This document shows, one piece after another, positions 10,600 to 25,995 of a stretch of 64,000 bases of DNA. The stretch comes from Roseomonas sp. HF4 (GTDB lineage Bacteria > Pseudomonadota > Alphaproteobacteria > Acetobacterales > Acetobacteraceae), in NCBI RefSeq assembly GCF_005222755.1, contig NZ_STGD01000009.1:124001-188000 (forward strand). The letters are read 5' to 3'. The notes beneath the pieces are model-generated. The model did no database searches and had not been told where the DNA came from. It saw only the letters and a program-made list of their open reading frames with translations. Each line of letters begins with the position of its first letter. Within the stretch, counting starts at the first letter, position 1. A program made the position numbers and the translations under genes.

Positions 10600-11379
10600 A
10601 TGACGGCCGCGCCGCGCCGCGTCCTGCTCGTCTATGGCCTGATGGGGGACCTGGTCGCGGCGCTGCATCCGATTGGGCTCGACTACATGCATCCGCTGCG
10701 CGACTGGCTGGCCGCGCAGGGCGACGACGTCTCGGTCGTGGCGCTGCGCACGGCCGAGGCGGTCTCGGCCAATGCGGCGCGGCTGCGCGCGGTGCTGCTG
10801 GCCGACCCGCGGCCGGCGCTGATCGTCGCGCACAGCAAGGGCGGGCTCGAGGCGCTGGCGGCGCTGCTCGACCCCGAGGCGCAGGCGCGCTGCCTGGGCT
10901 TCCTCGCGATGCAGTCGCCCTTCTACGGCAGCCCGGTGGCCGATGCCGTGGTCGCCGCGAAGCCGCTGGAGGCCGCGGCCGGCGGGCTCGCGCGGCTGCT
11001 CGGGATCGGCTCGGAGGAGGGCGTGCGCGACCTGACCACGGGCGCGCGGCGCCTCTGGATGGCGGCGGCGGCGGAGCCGGTCGCGCGGCTGGTCGCGTCG
11101 CTTCCGGTCGTCTGCCTGGCGACCGAACTGGACGAGGCGCATGCGCGCGGGCGGGAGAGGCTGCACCTGGCCGCCGCGCGCTGGATGGAAAAGCGCGGCC
11201 ATGGCCCCAATGACGGGCTGGTGCCGGTGGAGAGCGCGCTGATCCCCGGCGCGCGCCACCTGGTGCTGCCGGGCAGCCATATCGCGACGGTCTCGGGTGG
11301 GCCGGGGCGGGACCCGGTGGCGATGCTGCGGGCCGGGCTCGCGGCGATGTTCAGCGCGGAGAGCCCGCCAGCAGCCTGA
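10600..11379 (+). CDS. Alpha/beta-hydrolase fold protein (esterase/lipase-like)
   Basis: A 259-residue protein with the hydrolase layout: strand plus oxyanion loop RVLLVYGLMGDL, nucleophile elbow IVAHSKGGLEAL (Ser within A-H-S-K-G), late acid/His regions (VCLATELDEAH; HLVLPGSHIATV). The sequence H-G-P-N-D-G-L-V-P resembles lipases that keep an Asp near NDGLV. I infer a serine esterase or lipase acting on an unknown ester. The start at ATG 10600 follows the aminopeptidase stop by 37 bases, so the two may be co-transcribed. Its last 29 bases overlap the convergent LysE-family gene. Confidence 0.75.
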   Translation: MTAAPRRVLLVYGLMGDLVAALHPIGLDYMHPLRDWLAAQGDDVSVVALRTAEAVSANAARLRAVLLADPRPALIVAHSKGGLEALAALLDPEAQARCLGFLAMQSPFYGSPVADAVVAAKPLEAAAGGLARLLGIGSEEGVRDLTTGARRLWMAAAAEPVARLVASLPVVCLATELDEAHARGRERLHLAAARWMEKRGHGPNDGLVPVESALIPGARHLVLPGSHIATVSGGPGRDPVAMLRAGLAAMFSAESPPAA

Positions 11380-11986
11380 GGCCGAGGCCGAGGAAGAGTG
11401 CGCCGGCCGCGCCGTCGAGCCAGCGCCCCGCCGCCCCGCCGCGCACGCGCCCCGCGACCCGCGCGGCGGTCGCGATGAGCACCGCGTAGAAGGGCATCGC
11501 CATCAGCGGCAGCATCGGGCCGAGCACGAGCATCTGCAGCCACGGCGCACTGCGGGCCGGATCCACGAACAACGGCACGAAGGCCAGGAAGAACAGCCCG
11601 ACCTTCGGGTTCAGCAGGTTCGTCACCAAGCCCTGGCGGAAGGCGGCGCCGAGGCCGGTTGCCAGCGCGGCCACAGGCGCCGCGCCCGCCGGCCGGAACG
11701 CCGCGCGCAGCCCCTGGATGCCCAGATGGACGAGGTAGGCGGCGCCCGCGAGGCGCAGCGCCGCGAACAGCGCCGGATGCGCCGCGACCAGCGCGGCCAC
11801 CCCCGCCGCGGCGAGCCCGATATGCACGAGCACCCCGGCATAGACGCCGGCCGTCGCCGCCCAGCCGCGGCGGGCACCGCCCGAGAGCGTCTGGCCCAGC
11901 ACGAAGGCCATGTCCGGCCCCGGCGTCACCACCAGGATCAGGCAGGCAAGGAGGAAGCCGGCAAGGAGGTTCGGATCGACGGGCAT
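11351..11986 (-). CDS. LysE/RhtB family amino-acid exporter
   Basis: A 211-residue inner-membrane protein with about six hydrophobic segments and the LysE-family signature near the N-terminus (LILVVTPGPDMAFVLGQTLSGG), then GVYAGVLVHIGLAAAG and the mid-protein FRQGLVTNLLNPKVGLFF. Family members export amino acids or their derivatives (lysine, homoserine, threonine). The start at ATG 11986 (MPVDPNLLAGFLLAC) places the first membrane helix correctly. It converges with the upstream hydrolase and overlaps its 3' end by 29 bases. The cargo is unknown. Confidence 0.88.
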   Translation of the reverse strand: MPVDPNLLAGFLLACLILVVTPGPDMAFVLGQTLSGGARRGWAATAGVYAGVLVHIGLAAAGVAALVAAHPALFAALRLAGAAYLVHLGIQGLRAAFRPAGAAPVAALATGLGAAFRQGLVTNLLNPKVGLFFLAFVPLFVDPARSAPWLQMLVLGPMLPLMAMPFYAVLIATAARVAGRVRGGAAGRWLDGAAGALFLGLGLRLLAGSPR

Positions 11987-12142
11987 GGGGTGGTGGTGCC
12001 GCGCGGGCGGGCATTCGTCCAACGCATTGGGTTGATGCGGGGGATCAGTGGTGCTGATGAAATGACGGGAGAGGGGACTTCCCCCGCGCCGGGACCCCAC
12101 GGCGTTGCTTTGCAGCGCCGCAGGGGCCCCAAGCCCTACCTT

Positions 12143-12177
12143 CCTTGGCCCTTGGCCCTTGGCCCTTGGCCCTTGGC
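12143..12177. repeat. Five perfect tandem copies of CCTTGGC
   Basis: A 35-base array of the 7-mer CCTTGGC lies in the 273-base gap between the LysE gene and ligA. It is not preserved in any protein. Slipped-strand copy-number variation would be expected here. Confidence 0.85.
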
Positions 12178-12231
12178 GCCTGTCCTGGAAGGCGGGGCGC
12201 CAGGTGCCAAAGAAGGTTGCGGGGGGGTTCC

Positions 12232-12257
12232 GGGGGGAGAAGTTCCCTTCTCCCCCC
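12232..12257 (-). terminator. Hairpin after ligA, part of the recurring element
   Basis: GGGGGGAGAAG and CTTCTCCCCCC form a perfect 11-bp stem with loop TTCC, two bases past the ligA stop. The flank (GGCGCCAGGTGCCAAAGAAGG) recurs near 49660 and, in part, near 40370. Confidence 0.65.
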
Positions 12258-12259
12258 GC

Positions 12260-16626
<4,367 letters not shown>

Positions 16627-16645
16627 GGGTGCGCCGTGCCGCTGC

Positions 16646-17509
16646 TCAGAACAGCCAGTTGAGCGTGCGGGTCATGAAGCCCGGCCGGTCGATCGTGGCT
16701 GGCTGCGCGCCTTCCACCAGCAGCGCGTAGCTGTCCTGGTACCAGGTGCTGCCAGGGTAGTTGTGGCCGAGCACGGTCGCCGTGCGGCGCGCTTCCTCGG
16801 TGAGGCCGAGGGCGATGTAGATCTCGGTCAGGCGGTGCAGCGCCTCGGGCACGTGGTTGGTGGTCTGGTATTCCTCGACCACGCGGCGGAAGCGGCCGAT
16901 GGCGGCCGAGAGCAGGCCCTGGCGCTGGTAGAAGCGGCCGACATGCATCTCGCGCCCCGCCAGGTGGTCGCGCGCGAGGTCCATCTTGAGCCGCGCGTCG
17001 CGGGCATAGGCGGTGTCGGGGAAGCGGTTCACCACGTCCTGCAGGGCGGTCATGGCGATGATGGTCTGCTGCTGGTCGCGCTGGGCGTCGTTGATCTGTT
17101 CGTACTGCGCCAGCGCGCGCAGGTAGTACGCATAGGCGATGTCGCGATGCGCGGGATGGAGCTGGATGAAGCGGTCGAGCGCGCCGATCGATTCCGTGTA
17201 GCGGTTGCGCTGGTAGTCGGCATAGGCGGCCATGAGCTTCGCGCTGGTGGCCCAGGTCGAATAGGGGTGCTCGCGCTCGACGGAATCGAACAGGTCCACG
17301 GCGCGCTGAAAGCGGTTCTGCCGCAACTCCTGCATGCCGGCGGCGTAGAGCGCCTCGGGCGACTGGTCGGCGGCATCGGCCGGCGCGGCGGACCGCGTGA
17401 GCGACGGGTCGGCGCCCGTCCCCTGCTGGAAGCGCGACGACGAACCGCAGGCGGCCAACAGCGCGAGGAGGAGTACGGGCAGGATCGGGCGAATCATCGT
17501 CTGGGCCAT
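16646..17509 (-). CDS. bamD: Outer-membrane assembly lipoprotein BamD
   Basis: A 287-residue lipoprotein component of the BAM complex that inserts beta-barrel proteins in the outer membrane. The signal peptide ends in a lipobox (LLAAC, Cys21). Five TPR-like units follow (for example ALYAAGMQELRQNRFQRAVD and YYLRALAQYEQI), with the family-typical RFPDTAYARDA. The start may be ATG 17509 or the ATG four codons later (17497). It lies downstream of lpxC across about 70 bases and upstream of recN, so envelope assembly and division genes are contiguous. Confidence 0.95.
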   Translation of the reverse strand: MAQTMIRPILPVLLLALLAACGSSSRFQQGTGADPSLTRSAAPADAADQSPEALYAAGMQELRQNRFQRAVDLFDSVEREHPYSTWATSAKLMAAYADYQRNRYTESIGALDRFIQLHPAHRDIAYAYYLRALAQYEQINDAQRDQQQTIIAMTALQDVVNRFPDTAYARDARLKMDLARDHLAGREMHVGRFYQRQGLLSAAIGRFRRVVEEYQTTNHVPEALHRLTEIYIALGLTEEARRTATVLGHNYPGSTWYQDSYALLVEGAQPATIDRPGFMTRTLNWLF

Positions 17510-17578
17510 GATGTCGGGCGCTCTATATCATGGCCCGCGGGCCCGGCGCCAAGCCGGGTCGCGATGCCCGGCCCGGCG

Positions 17579-18529
17579 TCAGGCGATGGCGGGCGCCGCA
17601 GCGGCCCGGAGCGGGGTCGCGGCCGTGCCCTCGGTCATGGTGGGCAGGCCGGTCATGCGCCAGTTGGCGGCATCGGCGAACAGGGCGCGCAGCAGGCGGT
17701 TGTTCAACGCATGGCCGGACCTGGCGCCGCGGAACCGGCCGCGAATGGGCGCGCCGGCGAGCGCGAGGTCGCCCACTGCGTCGAGCAGCTTGTGGCGGAC
17801 GAATTCGTCGGCGTGGCGGAGTCCGCCCGGATTCAGCACCAGCGGCCCGTCCACCACCACGGCATTGGCGAGGCTGCCGCCCTGCGCGAGGCCGGCGGCG
17901 CGCAGCCGGGCCACGTCCTCGGCCAGGGTGAAGGTGCGCGCATCGGCCAGGGTTTCGCGAAAGCCGTGCGCGGAGATGCGCATGGCGAGCGCCTGGCGGC
18001 CGATCGCGGTGTTCGGGAAGTCGATCTCGATCTCGGCGTCGAAGGCGTTCTCGCGGCCGGGCAGGATCTCGGCGAAGGCGCCGTTCGCTTCCTCGACGCG
18101 GACGGGGCGCAGGACCTCGATCGCCGCGCGCGGGGCGGCGGTCGTGGCGATGCCGGCGCAGTCGATCAGGAAGACGAAGGGCGCGGAGGACCCGTCCATG
18201 ATCGGCACTTCCGGGCCGTCGACCTCGACGATGGCGTCGTCCACGCCGGTGCCGGCCAGGGCCGCCATCACGTGCTCGATGGTCGAGACGCTGGCCTCGC
18301 CTTCGCCGATCGCAGTGCAGAGGCGCGTGTCCACGACGCGGTCGAAGAGAGCGGGGATGTCGATGCCGAGGTCGATGCGGCGGAAGACGATGCCGGTGCC
18401 GGCGGCGGCGGGACGAAGCGTGAGCGCGACGCGGCGGCCGGAATGCAGGCCGGTGCCGACGCACCCGATGGGTGCCTTCAGCGTCCTGCGCCGTCCGTGC
18501 TCAGCCGGGAGAAAACCGTCCATCGCCAT
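17579..18529 (-). CDS. lpxC: UDP-3-O-acyl-N-acetylglucosamine deacetylase
   Basis: A 316-residue zinc deacetylase that carries out the committed step of lipid A synthesis. The zinc ligands are visible: His86 in STIEHVMAAL and the H-x3-D pair in FVRHKLLDAVGDL. The catalytic base histidine is in SGHALNNRLLRAL, and FRRID and MDGSSAPFV are also characteristic. ATG 18529 (MAMDGFLP) or the ATG two codons on fits homologues; the longer frame to 18607 adds an unrelated leader. It stands downstream of ftsZ across a 327-base gap with a terminator and an AT-rich candidate promoter, so it is probably transcribed partly on its own. Confidence 0.96.
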   Translation of the reverse strand: MAMDGFLPAEHGRRRTLKAPIGCVGTGLHSGRRVALTLRPAAAGTGIVFRRIDLGIDIPALFDRVVDTRLCTAIGEGEASVSTIEHVMAALAGTGVDDAIVEVDGPEVPIMDGSSAPFVFLIDCAGIATTAAPRAAIEVLRPVRVEEANGAFAEILPGRENAFDAEIEIDFPNTAIGRQALAMRISAHGFRETLADARTFTLAEDVARLRAAGLAQGGSLANAVVVDGPLVLNPGGLRHADEFVRHKLLDAVGDLALAGAPIRGRFRGARSGHALNNRLLRALFADAANWRMTGLPTMTEGTAATPLRAAAAPAIA

Positions 18530-18649
18530 CGTGCCTTTCGAGGCGGTTGTGCCGGCGGCTGCACCCGGGGCGGCAAGAGGTCCCCACTCGGATGCGGCGC
18601 TGCACAACGCCCAGGGTCACAAAAGCACCATGGGCCGGCGCGCGCCATT

Positions 18650-18735
18650 CAAGCCTTGTTTCTCCATATTACTGCGCAAGGCATTGATTTGATTGCATTA
18701 TTGCGGCGCAAAATAGGGCAAAAATGAGGCTGGAT
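18650..18735 (-). promoter_or_regulatory. AT-rich candidate promoter region for lpxC
   Basis: Within the 327-base ftsZ-lpxC gap this stretch is markedly AT-rich for the window (for example ATTTTTGCCCTATTTTGCGC on the minus strand, then AATAATGCAATCAAATC). I cannot fix a -35/-10 pair with certainty. The rest of the gap holds the ftsZ terminator and nothing else I recognise. Confidence 0.4.
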
Positions 18736-18820
18736 GCCTTGGTCGCGCCAAGATCGACACGCGGCGTTTACCGAAGTGGCGGCACAATGTGTGGTTGTGG
18801 TCTTGCTGGCCGGCTCGCGC

Positions 18821-18849
18821 GCCCCGCCGCGACTGTGCCGCGGCGGGGC
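18821..18849 (-). terminator. Hairpin after ftsZ (end of the dcw run)
   Basis: GCCCCGCCGCG and CGCGGCGGGGC form a perfect 11-bp stem with a 7-base loop, 7 bases past the ftsZ stop. There is no T-tract. Confidence 0.65.
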
Positions 18850-18856
18850 AGCGGCG

Positions 18857-20419
18857 TCAGTTGTTCGACTGCCGGCGCAGGAAGGTGGGGATCTCGAGGC
18901 CCATCTCGTCCTGCTGCACGGCGCGCGCCGCCGGGCGCGGCTGCGCCGGCGCGGCGACCGAGGGTTCGACTCGCAGCGTCGGCGCCGTCGCCGGCGCCTG
19001 CGCCTGCGCCTCGGGCAGGCTGCGGCGCATCATGCCGCCGATCGCACCCGGCTTCGGGAAGCCGATGCCGGTCGCCTTCTGGAACAGGCCGCGCAGCGCG
19101 CCGCCGGCGGGGCGGGCGGGCTCCGCGGACGGGCGCTGCGGCTGCGGTTCGGCGAAGCTCGCGGGCTCGCCGATCACGACCGGTGCGGCGACCTGGGCGG
19201 GCTGCTGCCAGGTTTCCATCGCGACGGGCTCGGCCGGGGCGGGCTCGGCGGACTCGGGCGCGGCCTCGACCACGGCGGGGCGCATCTGCGGGGCCATGCC
19301 GGGCGTCGTCGCGGCGCGCAGGAAGCCTTGCGCCTGGCGAACATTGGTCGCGCCGGCCTGCGGAACCTGCTGCGTGGAGACCGCCGCGACCGGCGCGGCG
19401 CCGCCGCCCATCGCGACCAGCTTCACCGGCATCTCCTGCTGCTTCGCCGCGACGTCGAGGCCGGTCGCGACGACCGAGACGCGGATGTGCCCGTTCATGC
19501 CTTCATCGACCGAGGTGCCGAAGATGATGTTCGCGTCCTCGTCCACTTCCTTGCGGATGCGGTTCGCGGCCTCGTCCACCTCGAACAGCGTCATGTCGTA
19601 GCCGCCGGTGATGTTGATCAGGACGCCCCGCGCGCCCTGCATCGAGATGTCCTCGAGCAGCGGGTTGTTGATCGCGCTCTCGGCGGCCTTGCGGGCGCGG
19701 TCCTCGCCCTCGGCCTCGCCGGTGCCCATCATCGCCTTGCCCATCTCGGCCATCACGGTGCGGATGTCGGCGAAGTCGAGGTTGACCATGCCCGGGTTGA
19801 CCATCAGGTCGGTCACGCCGCGCACGCCCATGTAGAGCACGTTGTCGGCCATCTTGAACGCTTCCTGGAAGGTGGTGCGTTCGTTGGCCAGCCTGAACAG
19901 GTTCTGGTTCGGGATGATGATCAGCGTGTCGACGAAGGACTGCAGTTCCTCGATGCCGGCATCGGCGGACTTCTTCCGCTTCGGGCCCTCGAAGTCGAAG
20001 GGCCGCGTCACGACGCCGACGGTCAGGATGCCGCGTTCGCGCGCCATGCGCGCGATGACCGGCGCCGCGCCCGTGCCGGTGCCGCCGCCCATGCCGGCGG
20101 TGATGAAGATCATGTGCACGCCCTCGATGTGGCGGGCGAGCTCCTCCATCGCCTCCTCGGCCGCGGCGCGCCCGATCTCGGGCTTGGCGCCGGCGCCGAG
20201 GCCCTGCGTCAAATGCGGGCCAAGCTGCACGCGGCGTTCCGCGCGGGAATGGAACAGCGACTGGCTGTCGGTGTTGGCGACGAGGAACTCGACGCCGTCG
20301 AGGCCCATCGAGATCATGTTGTTGACCGCGTTGGTGCCACCGCCGCCGACGCCCACAACCGTGATGCGCGGGCTGAAATCCGTGTGCGCGCTCTGCGGCA
20401 CGGTCAGGTTCAGGGTCAT
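18857..20419 (-). CDS. ftsZ: Cell division tubulin homologue FtsZ
   Basis: A 520-residue GTPase that polymerises into the Z ring. The tubulin signature GGGTGTG is at residues 111-117, with the N-terminal [11 protein letters not shown] and the synergy-loop region [16 protein letters not shown]. The GTPase core ends near residue 320; then comes a long Ala/Pro-rich linker of about 170 residues and the conserved C-terminal peptide ([10 protein letters not shown]) that contacts FtsA and other tethers. Long linkers are usual in alphaproteobacteria. It is separated from ftsA by 58 bases and followed by a hairpin. Confidence 0.99.
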   Translation of the reverse strand: MTLNLTVPQSAHTDFSPRITVVGVGGGGTNAVNNMISMGLDGVEFLVANTDSQSLFHSRAERRVQLGPHLTQGLGAGAKPEIGRAAAEEAMEELARHIEGVHMIFITAGMGGGTGTGAAPVIARMARERGILTVGVVTRPFDFEGPKRKKSADAGIEELQSFVDTLIIIPNQNLFRLANERTTFQEAFKMADNVLYMGVRGVTDLMVNPGMVNLDFADIRTVMAEMGKAMMGTGEAEGEDRARKAAESAINNPLLEDISMQGARGVLINITGGYDMTLFEVDEAANRIRKEVDEDANIIFGTSVDEGMNGHIRVSVVATGLDVAAKQQEMPVKLVAMGGGAAPVAAVSTQQVPQAGATNVRQAQGFLRAATTPGMAPQMRPAVVEAAPESAEPAPAEPVAMETWQQPAQVAAPVVIGEPASFAEPQPQRPSAEPARPAGGALRGLFQKATGIGFPKPGAIGGMMRRSLPEAQAQAPATAPTLRVEPSVAAPAQPRPAARAVQQDEMGLEIPTFLRRQSNN

Positions 20420-20477
20420 GGGCGTGTCTCCTCGATGAGGTTCTCTACGCGGCGGATCCGATTCGGGGCGAGACGCA

Positions 20478-21773
20478 TCACACGCGATCCCGCACCCAAT
20501 TCACGAAGCGACGAAAGGCGTTCTCGGACCTGAGCGGCCCGGGCGCGATGTCGAGCACGGGGCGGCCTTCGCCGGCGCCCCAGAGCAGCAGCCCGACCGC
20601 GCCGGCGAAGGCGGGGCCGGAGGCGGCCTCGGCCAGCCCGCGCACGGCGAGGGGCCGGCCGAGCCGCACCTGGCGGTCGAGGATGCGCGCGGCCATCTCG
20701 CGCACGCCGACCAGCTGGCTCGCGCCGCCGGTCAGCACGACGCGCGCGCCGCCCTCCCGCCCGAGGCCCGCGGCCTCGAGCCGTTCGCGCACCAGCTCGA
20801 AGGTCTCCTCTATGCGCGGCTTGATGATACCGACCACCATAGCGCGCGGGATGCGCGCGATGGCGTGCTCGTCCTCCCCCAGCAGCGGCACGGGGAGGAA
20901 CTCGCGGTCGTCGTCGGCGCCGCCATGCACGCTGCCATGCAGCGTCTTGATGCGTTCGGCATGGGCCACGGGCGTCGACAGCACCGTCGCGATGTCGTTC
21001 GTCACCTGGCCGCCGCCGACCGCGATCTGCGCGGTGTGGACCAGATGGCCCTCGCTGAACACCGCAAGGCTCGTGGTGCCGCCGCCCATGTCGATGACGG
21101 TGGCGCCGAGTTGCTTCTCGTCCTCGACCAGCGTCGCGAGGCCGGCGGCGAAGGGGGCGGAGACGAGTTCCTCCACCTCGAGGTCGCAGCGCAGCAGGCA
21201 GGCGCCGAGATTGCGGAGCGACGCCTGCGCCGCGCTGACCATGTGCAGCCGCGCGCCCAGCGTGTCGCAGATCATGCTGCGCGGGTCCTCGACGCCCGGC
21301 GTCGCATCCACCGTGAAGCCGAGCGGGATGGCGTGCACCGTCTCGCGCCCGTCTTCCGCGGTGCGGCGGCGGCCCTCGTGCAGGATGGCGCGCAGGTCGC
21401 CCTCGGTCACGGCGCGCCCGCCGATGCCCCACTGGATGTTGAGCTGCCGCGAGTCGGGCTGGCCGCAGGACAGGTTCGCGATGACGCCGGAAAGGCGCGT
21501 GTCCGCCATCTCCTCCGCCTGGCCGACGGCGGCACGGATGGCGCGGTCTGCTTCCTCGAGGTCGGTGATCGAGCCGCCCTTCACGCCGCGCCCGCGCTGC
21601 CAGCCGAAGCCGAGCACGCGCGGCGAGCCGTCGCTCTCGATGCGCGCGATCAGGCAGACCACCTTGGTCGAGCCGATGTCGAGCACGCCGAAGGTGCCCG
21701 ATCGCGCCTGGCGCCGCCGCCGGGGCGGCGCGCCGGGCTCGACGGGGGCGGGGAGGCGCGACATCTCGTTCAT
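20478..21773 (-). CDS. ftsA: Cell division protein FtsA (actin-like)
   Basis: A 431-residue actin-family ATPase that tethers FtsZ to the inner membrane. The phosphate-1 motif is [15 protein letters not shown], phosphate-2 is [15 protein letters not shown], and the adenosine region is [11 protein letters not shown]. The SHS2-type 1C domain is present between them. The C-terminal tail ([15 protein letters not shown]) forms the expected amphipathic membrane-targeting helix. Its start codon overlaps the ftsQ stop by 4 bases (ATGA). Confidence 0.97.
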   Translation of the reverse strand: MNEMSRLPAPVEPGAPPRRRRQARSGTFGVLDIGSTKVVCLIARIESDGSPRVLGFGWQRGRGVKGGSITDLEEADRAIRAAVGQAEEMADTRLSGVIANLSCGQPDSRQLNIQWGIGGRAVTEGDLRAILHEGRRRTAEDGRETVHAIPLGFTVDATPGVEDPRSMICDTLGARLHMVSAAQASLRNLGACLLRCDLEVEELVSAPFAAGLATLVEDEKQLGATVIDMGGGTTSLAVFSEGHLVHTAQIAVGGGQVTNDIATVLSTPVAHAERIKTLHGSVHGGADDDREFLPVPLLGEDEHAIARIPRAMVVGIIKPRIEETFELVRERLEAAGLGREGGARVVLTGGASQLVGVREMAARILDRQVRLGRPLAVRGLAEAASGPAFAGAVGLLLWGAGEGRPVLDIAPGPLRSENAFRRFVNWVRDRV

Positions 21774-22684
21774 CCGCGCCTCGCGGTGCGGCCGTCGCGC
21801 GGCGCGGGCGCCTCGGCGGGCTCCGGCTCCCGCGAGGGGCGCAGCACGAGGCGGTCGGACAGGCGAAGGTCGATGGCGGCAAGCGGCCGGTCGAGCAGCC
21901 GCGCCTCCTGCTGCAGTTCGGCAAGCCGCTCGAGGGCGACGCGCTCGTTGCCGGCGGGCAGCAGCACGTCGGTGCCATTGTGCAGCCGGAGGTTCCAGCG
22001 CCGTTCCTGGATGCGGATCAGCGCCTGCACGCGGTCGCGGACCGCCTCGTGGCGGCGCAACTCGTCGTAGAGCGCGGCGCCGGCGGTCTCGGCGCCGGCG
22101 CCGACCAGCAGGGGCAGCGTCTCGAACTGGCCGAGATGCTCGGTCGCCATCACCTGGCCGCTGCGGTCGACGATCGCGAAGCGGCCGTTGTGCTGCCAGA
22201 TGGCGAAGGGGCGCCTTTCCTCGATCCGCACCAGGATGGTCGAGGGCAGCTGGCGCGACACCTCGGCGCGCGCGACCCAGGAGATGGTCTCGAGCCTGCG
22301 GCGCGCCGCCTCGGGCGAGAAGTCCAGGATCGGGTCCCCGCGCGAGACGCCGAGCGCCGAGACGATGAGGTCGCGCGGCGTGTGCTCGCGCCCTTCCAGG
22401 ATCACGAGGCCGACGGCAAGGCCCGTGCCTTCCCCGATCTCGCCGAAGGCACCGACCGCGCCGGCGAGGTCGCGCAGGCGCTGCAGCGGGTCCGCCGCGC
22501 GCACCGCGACGACGAGGAGCGCCATGGCGCCGAGGCCGAGCCCGCCCAGCAGCAGCGGCCGCGCCAGCCCGCGGCGACGGCGCAGCCAGATGCGCAGGCG
22601 CGACGGGCGCTCCGGGTCCTTCCGCACGGCGGAGGTGGTCGACAGGCGTTCGCGCCGCGGGCGGGAAAGCGGGTCACGCGCCAT
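21770..22684 (-). CDS. ftsQ: Cell division protein FtsQ
   Basis: A 304-residue bitopic inner-membrane protein of the divisome. A basic cytoplasmic N-terminus is followed by one membrane segment (about residues 43-63), a POTRA domain ([20 protein letters not shown] onwards) and the FtsQ/DivIB domain ([27 protein letters not shown], given here in outline). It overlaps ddl upstream by 11 bases and ftsA downstream by 4 bases. The length and layout match the family. Confidence 0.93.
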   Translation of the reverse strand: MARDPLSRPRRERLSTTSAVRKDPERPSRLRIWLRRRRGLARPLLLGGLGLGAMALLVVAVRAADPLQRLRDLAGAVGAFGEIGEGTGLAVGLVILEGREHTPRDLIVSALGVSRGDPILDFSPEAARRRLETISWVARAEVSRQLPSTILVRIEERRPFAIWQHNGRFAIVDRSGQVMATEHLGQFETLPLLVGAGAETAGAALYDELRRHEAVRDRVQALIRIQERRWNLRLHNGTDVLLPAGNERVALERLAELQQEARLLDRPLAAIDLRLSDRLVLRPSREPEPAEAPAPRDGRTARRG

Positions 22685-23600
22685 GCCGCGCCTCCCGCAC
22701 CATCCAGGCGCAGAGCGCGGGGAAGGGCATGCCGCAATGCGCCGCCTGCTCGGGCAGCAGGGAGGTCGGCGTCAGGCCCGGCTGGGTGTTCACCTCCAGC
22801 AGCACGAGGCGGCCGGGCTCGCCCGCCGCGTCGTCGTAGCGGAGGTCGGCGCGCGACGCCCCGCGGCAGCCGAGCGCCTGGTGCGCGCGCAGCGCGATGT
22901 CCATGGCGCGCGCATAGGCATCCGGGTGGATCTGCGCCGGGAGCACGTGGCGCGAGCCGCCGGCGGCGTATTTGCTGTCGTAGTCGTAGAAGGTGCCGGC
23001 ATCGGCAATGATGTCCGTCACGGCGAGCGCGCGGTCGCCCATGACGCCGACCGTGAGTTCGCGGCCCGGCACGTAGGATTCCGCCATGGCATGGGCGCCA
23101 TAGCGCCAGTCGCGCGCGATCTCGGCGCGGCGGTTGTCGCCCTCGGTCACGATGTGCACGCCGACGGAGGAGCCCTCGTTGACCGGCTTCACGACATAGG
23201 GCCGCGGCAGCGGGTCGGCGGCTTCCAGTTCGTCGCGCGTGACCAGGCGGTGCTCCGCGACCGGCAGCCCGGCCTCGCGGAACACGGCCTTGGCGGCGGC
23301 CTTGTCCATGGCCAGCGCCGAGGCGCGCAGCCCTGAATGCGTGTAGGGCAGGCCGAGCCAGTCTAGCACGCCCTGTATGCAGCCATCCTCCCCGAAACGG
23401 CCGTGCAGCGCGTTGAACACCGCATCGGGGCGCGGATGCGCCAGTGCCTCGATGACGGCGCCGAGGTCCTGGCCGACCTCGACCGGCGTCACCTCGAAGC
23501 CGGCCTCGCGCAGTGCGGCGATGACCTGGCGGCCGGAGGAGAGCGAGACCTCGCGCTCGGCCGAGATGCCGCCGTAGAGGACGGCCACGTGCTGCGTCAT
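22674..23600 (-). CDS. ddl: D-alanine--D-alanine ligase
   Basis: A 308-residue ATP-grasp enzyme that joins two D-alanines for the peptidoglycan precursor. Seen in order: [19 protein letters not shown] at the N-terminus, [20 protein letters not shown] ATP/substrate loop ([11 protein letters not shown]), and the metal-binding end [11 protein letters not shown]. The start at ATG 23600 overlaps the murB stop (ATGA). This is the position of ddlB in the dcw clusters of other Proteobacteria. Confidence 0.97.
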   Translation of the reverse strand: MTQHVAVLYGGISAEREVSLSSGRQVIAALREAGFEVTPVEVGQDLGAVIEALAHPRPDAVFNALHGRFGEDGCIQGVLDWLGLPYTHSGLRASALAMDKAAAKAVFREAGLPVAEHRLVTRDELEAADPLPRPYVVKPVNEGSSVGVHIVTEGDNRRAEIARDWRYGAHAMAESYVPGRELTVGVMGDRALAVTDIIADAGTFYDYDSKYAAGGSRHVLPAQIHPDAYARAMDIALRAHQALGCRGASRADLRYDDAAGEPGRLVLLEVNTQPGLTPTSLLPEQAAHCGMPFPALCAWMVREARHGA

Positions 23601-24552
23601 GCCGGCCTCCCCACGCGCCGGATTTCCCATTCGAGCGCGACGCCCGTGGCGGCGAGGACGCGCGCGCGCACCTCCTCGCCCAGCGCCTCGATCTCGGCGG
23701 CGGTGGCGCCGCCGGTGTTGATCAGGAAGTTGCAGTGCTTCTCGCTGACCTCGGCGGCCCCGATCCTGAGCCCGCGGCAGCCGGCGGCGTCGATCAGCTC
23801 CCACGCCTTCCGCGCGCCGGGCGGGTTCTTGAAGGTGGAGCCGCCGGTGCGCGCGCGGACGGGCTGCGTCGCCTCGCGGGCCGCGCGGATCTCATGCAGC
23901 CGCGCCGCGATGGCGGCGGCCTCCCCCGGCGTCGCGCGAAGGCGCGCGCGGGTGACGACGCCGCGCGGCGGCAGTTCGGCGCGGCGATAGGCGAAGCGCA
24001 GGTCGGCGGCGGCGAGGCGCTTCAGCCCCGCGGGTGTCGCGACCTCGGCCCAGTCGAGCACGTCCTTGACCTCGGTGCCGTAGGCGCCGGCGTTCATCGC
24101 GACCGCGCCGCCGATCGTGCCCGGGATGCCGACGAGGAATTCGAGCCCGCCCAGCGCCTGCGCGGCCGCGGTTTCGGCGATGGTGACGTCGAGCGCCGCG
24201 GCGCCGGCCACGATGCCATCCGTTTCCACCGTGATGTCGCCGAAGCCGCGCGCGAGCCGGATGGTGACGCCCGCGATGCCGCCGTCGCGCAGGATCATGT
24301 TCGATGCCGCGCCGATGACGGTGACCGCCACCGTGCCCGGCAGGTCGCGCAGCAGCGCGACCAGGTCGTCGGCATCCGCCGGCCGCACCAGCGTCTCCGC
24401 CGCCCCGCCGACGCGGAACCAGGTCGAGGGCGCGAGCGGCTCATCATGCCGCACCCGCCCCCGGATGGCCGGAATCAAGGTTCCCAAAGGCCCTTCGGCC
24501 TTTGGCGGGGTGGGTCCGGGCGGGGCAGGGCCCCTCCCGATTGCCGCCGCCA

Positions 24553-24556
<4 letters not shown>
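23597..24556 (-). CDS. murB: UDP-N-acetylenolpyruvoylglucosamine reductase with repeat-derived N-terminus
   Basis: A 319-residue FAD enzyme that makes UDP-MurNAc. Typical sequence starts at about residue 30 ([20 protein letters not shown]). The flavin-binding region ([15 protein letters not shown]), the [18 protein letters not shown] loop, FAYRRAEL, the catalytic Ser in GGSTFKNP and the Glu in [12 protein letters not shown] are present. The first ATG (24556) overlaps the murC stop, the same coupling as at its neighbours. However, residues 4 to about 26, Gly/Pro/Ala-rich, are encoded by a copy of the hairpin element also found intergenically at 60014. TTG 24478 and GTG 24454 are internal start alternatives lacking the extension. 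Confidence 0.93.
24480..24545. repeat. Recurring hairpin element embedded in the murB 5' end
   Basis: CCAAAGGCC-CTTC-GGCCTTTGG (24484-24505) is followed by GCGGGGTGGGTCCGGGCGGGGCAGGGCCCCTCCC. The intergenic copy at 60014-60070 has the same hairpin with loop TTTC and the same downstream G/C blocks. Here the element is open in the murB frame. Confidence 0.75.

Positions 24557-25994
<1,438 letters not shown>

Positions 25995-25995
<1 letters not shown>

Noticed and set aside
12143..12177. Possible CRISPR-like array
   Set aside because: Units are 7 bases with no spacers; it is a simple tandem repeat. No CRISPR or cas genes were seen anywhere in the window.
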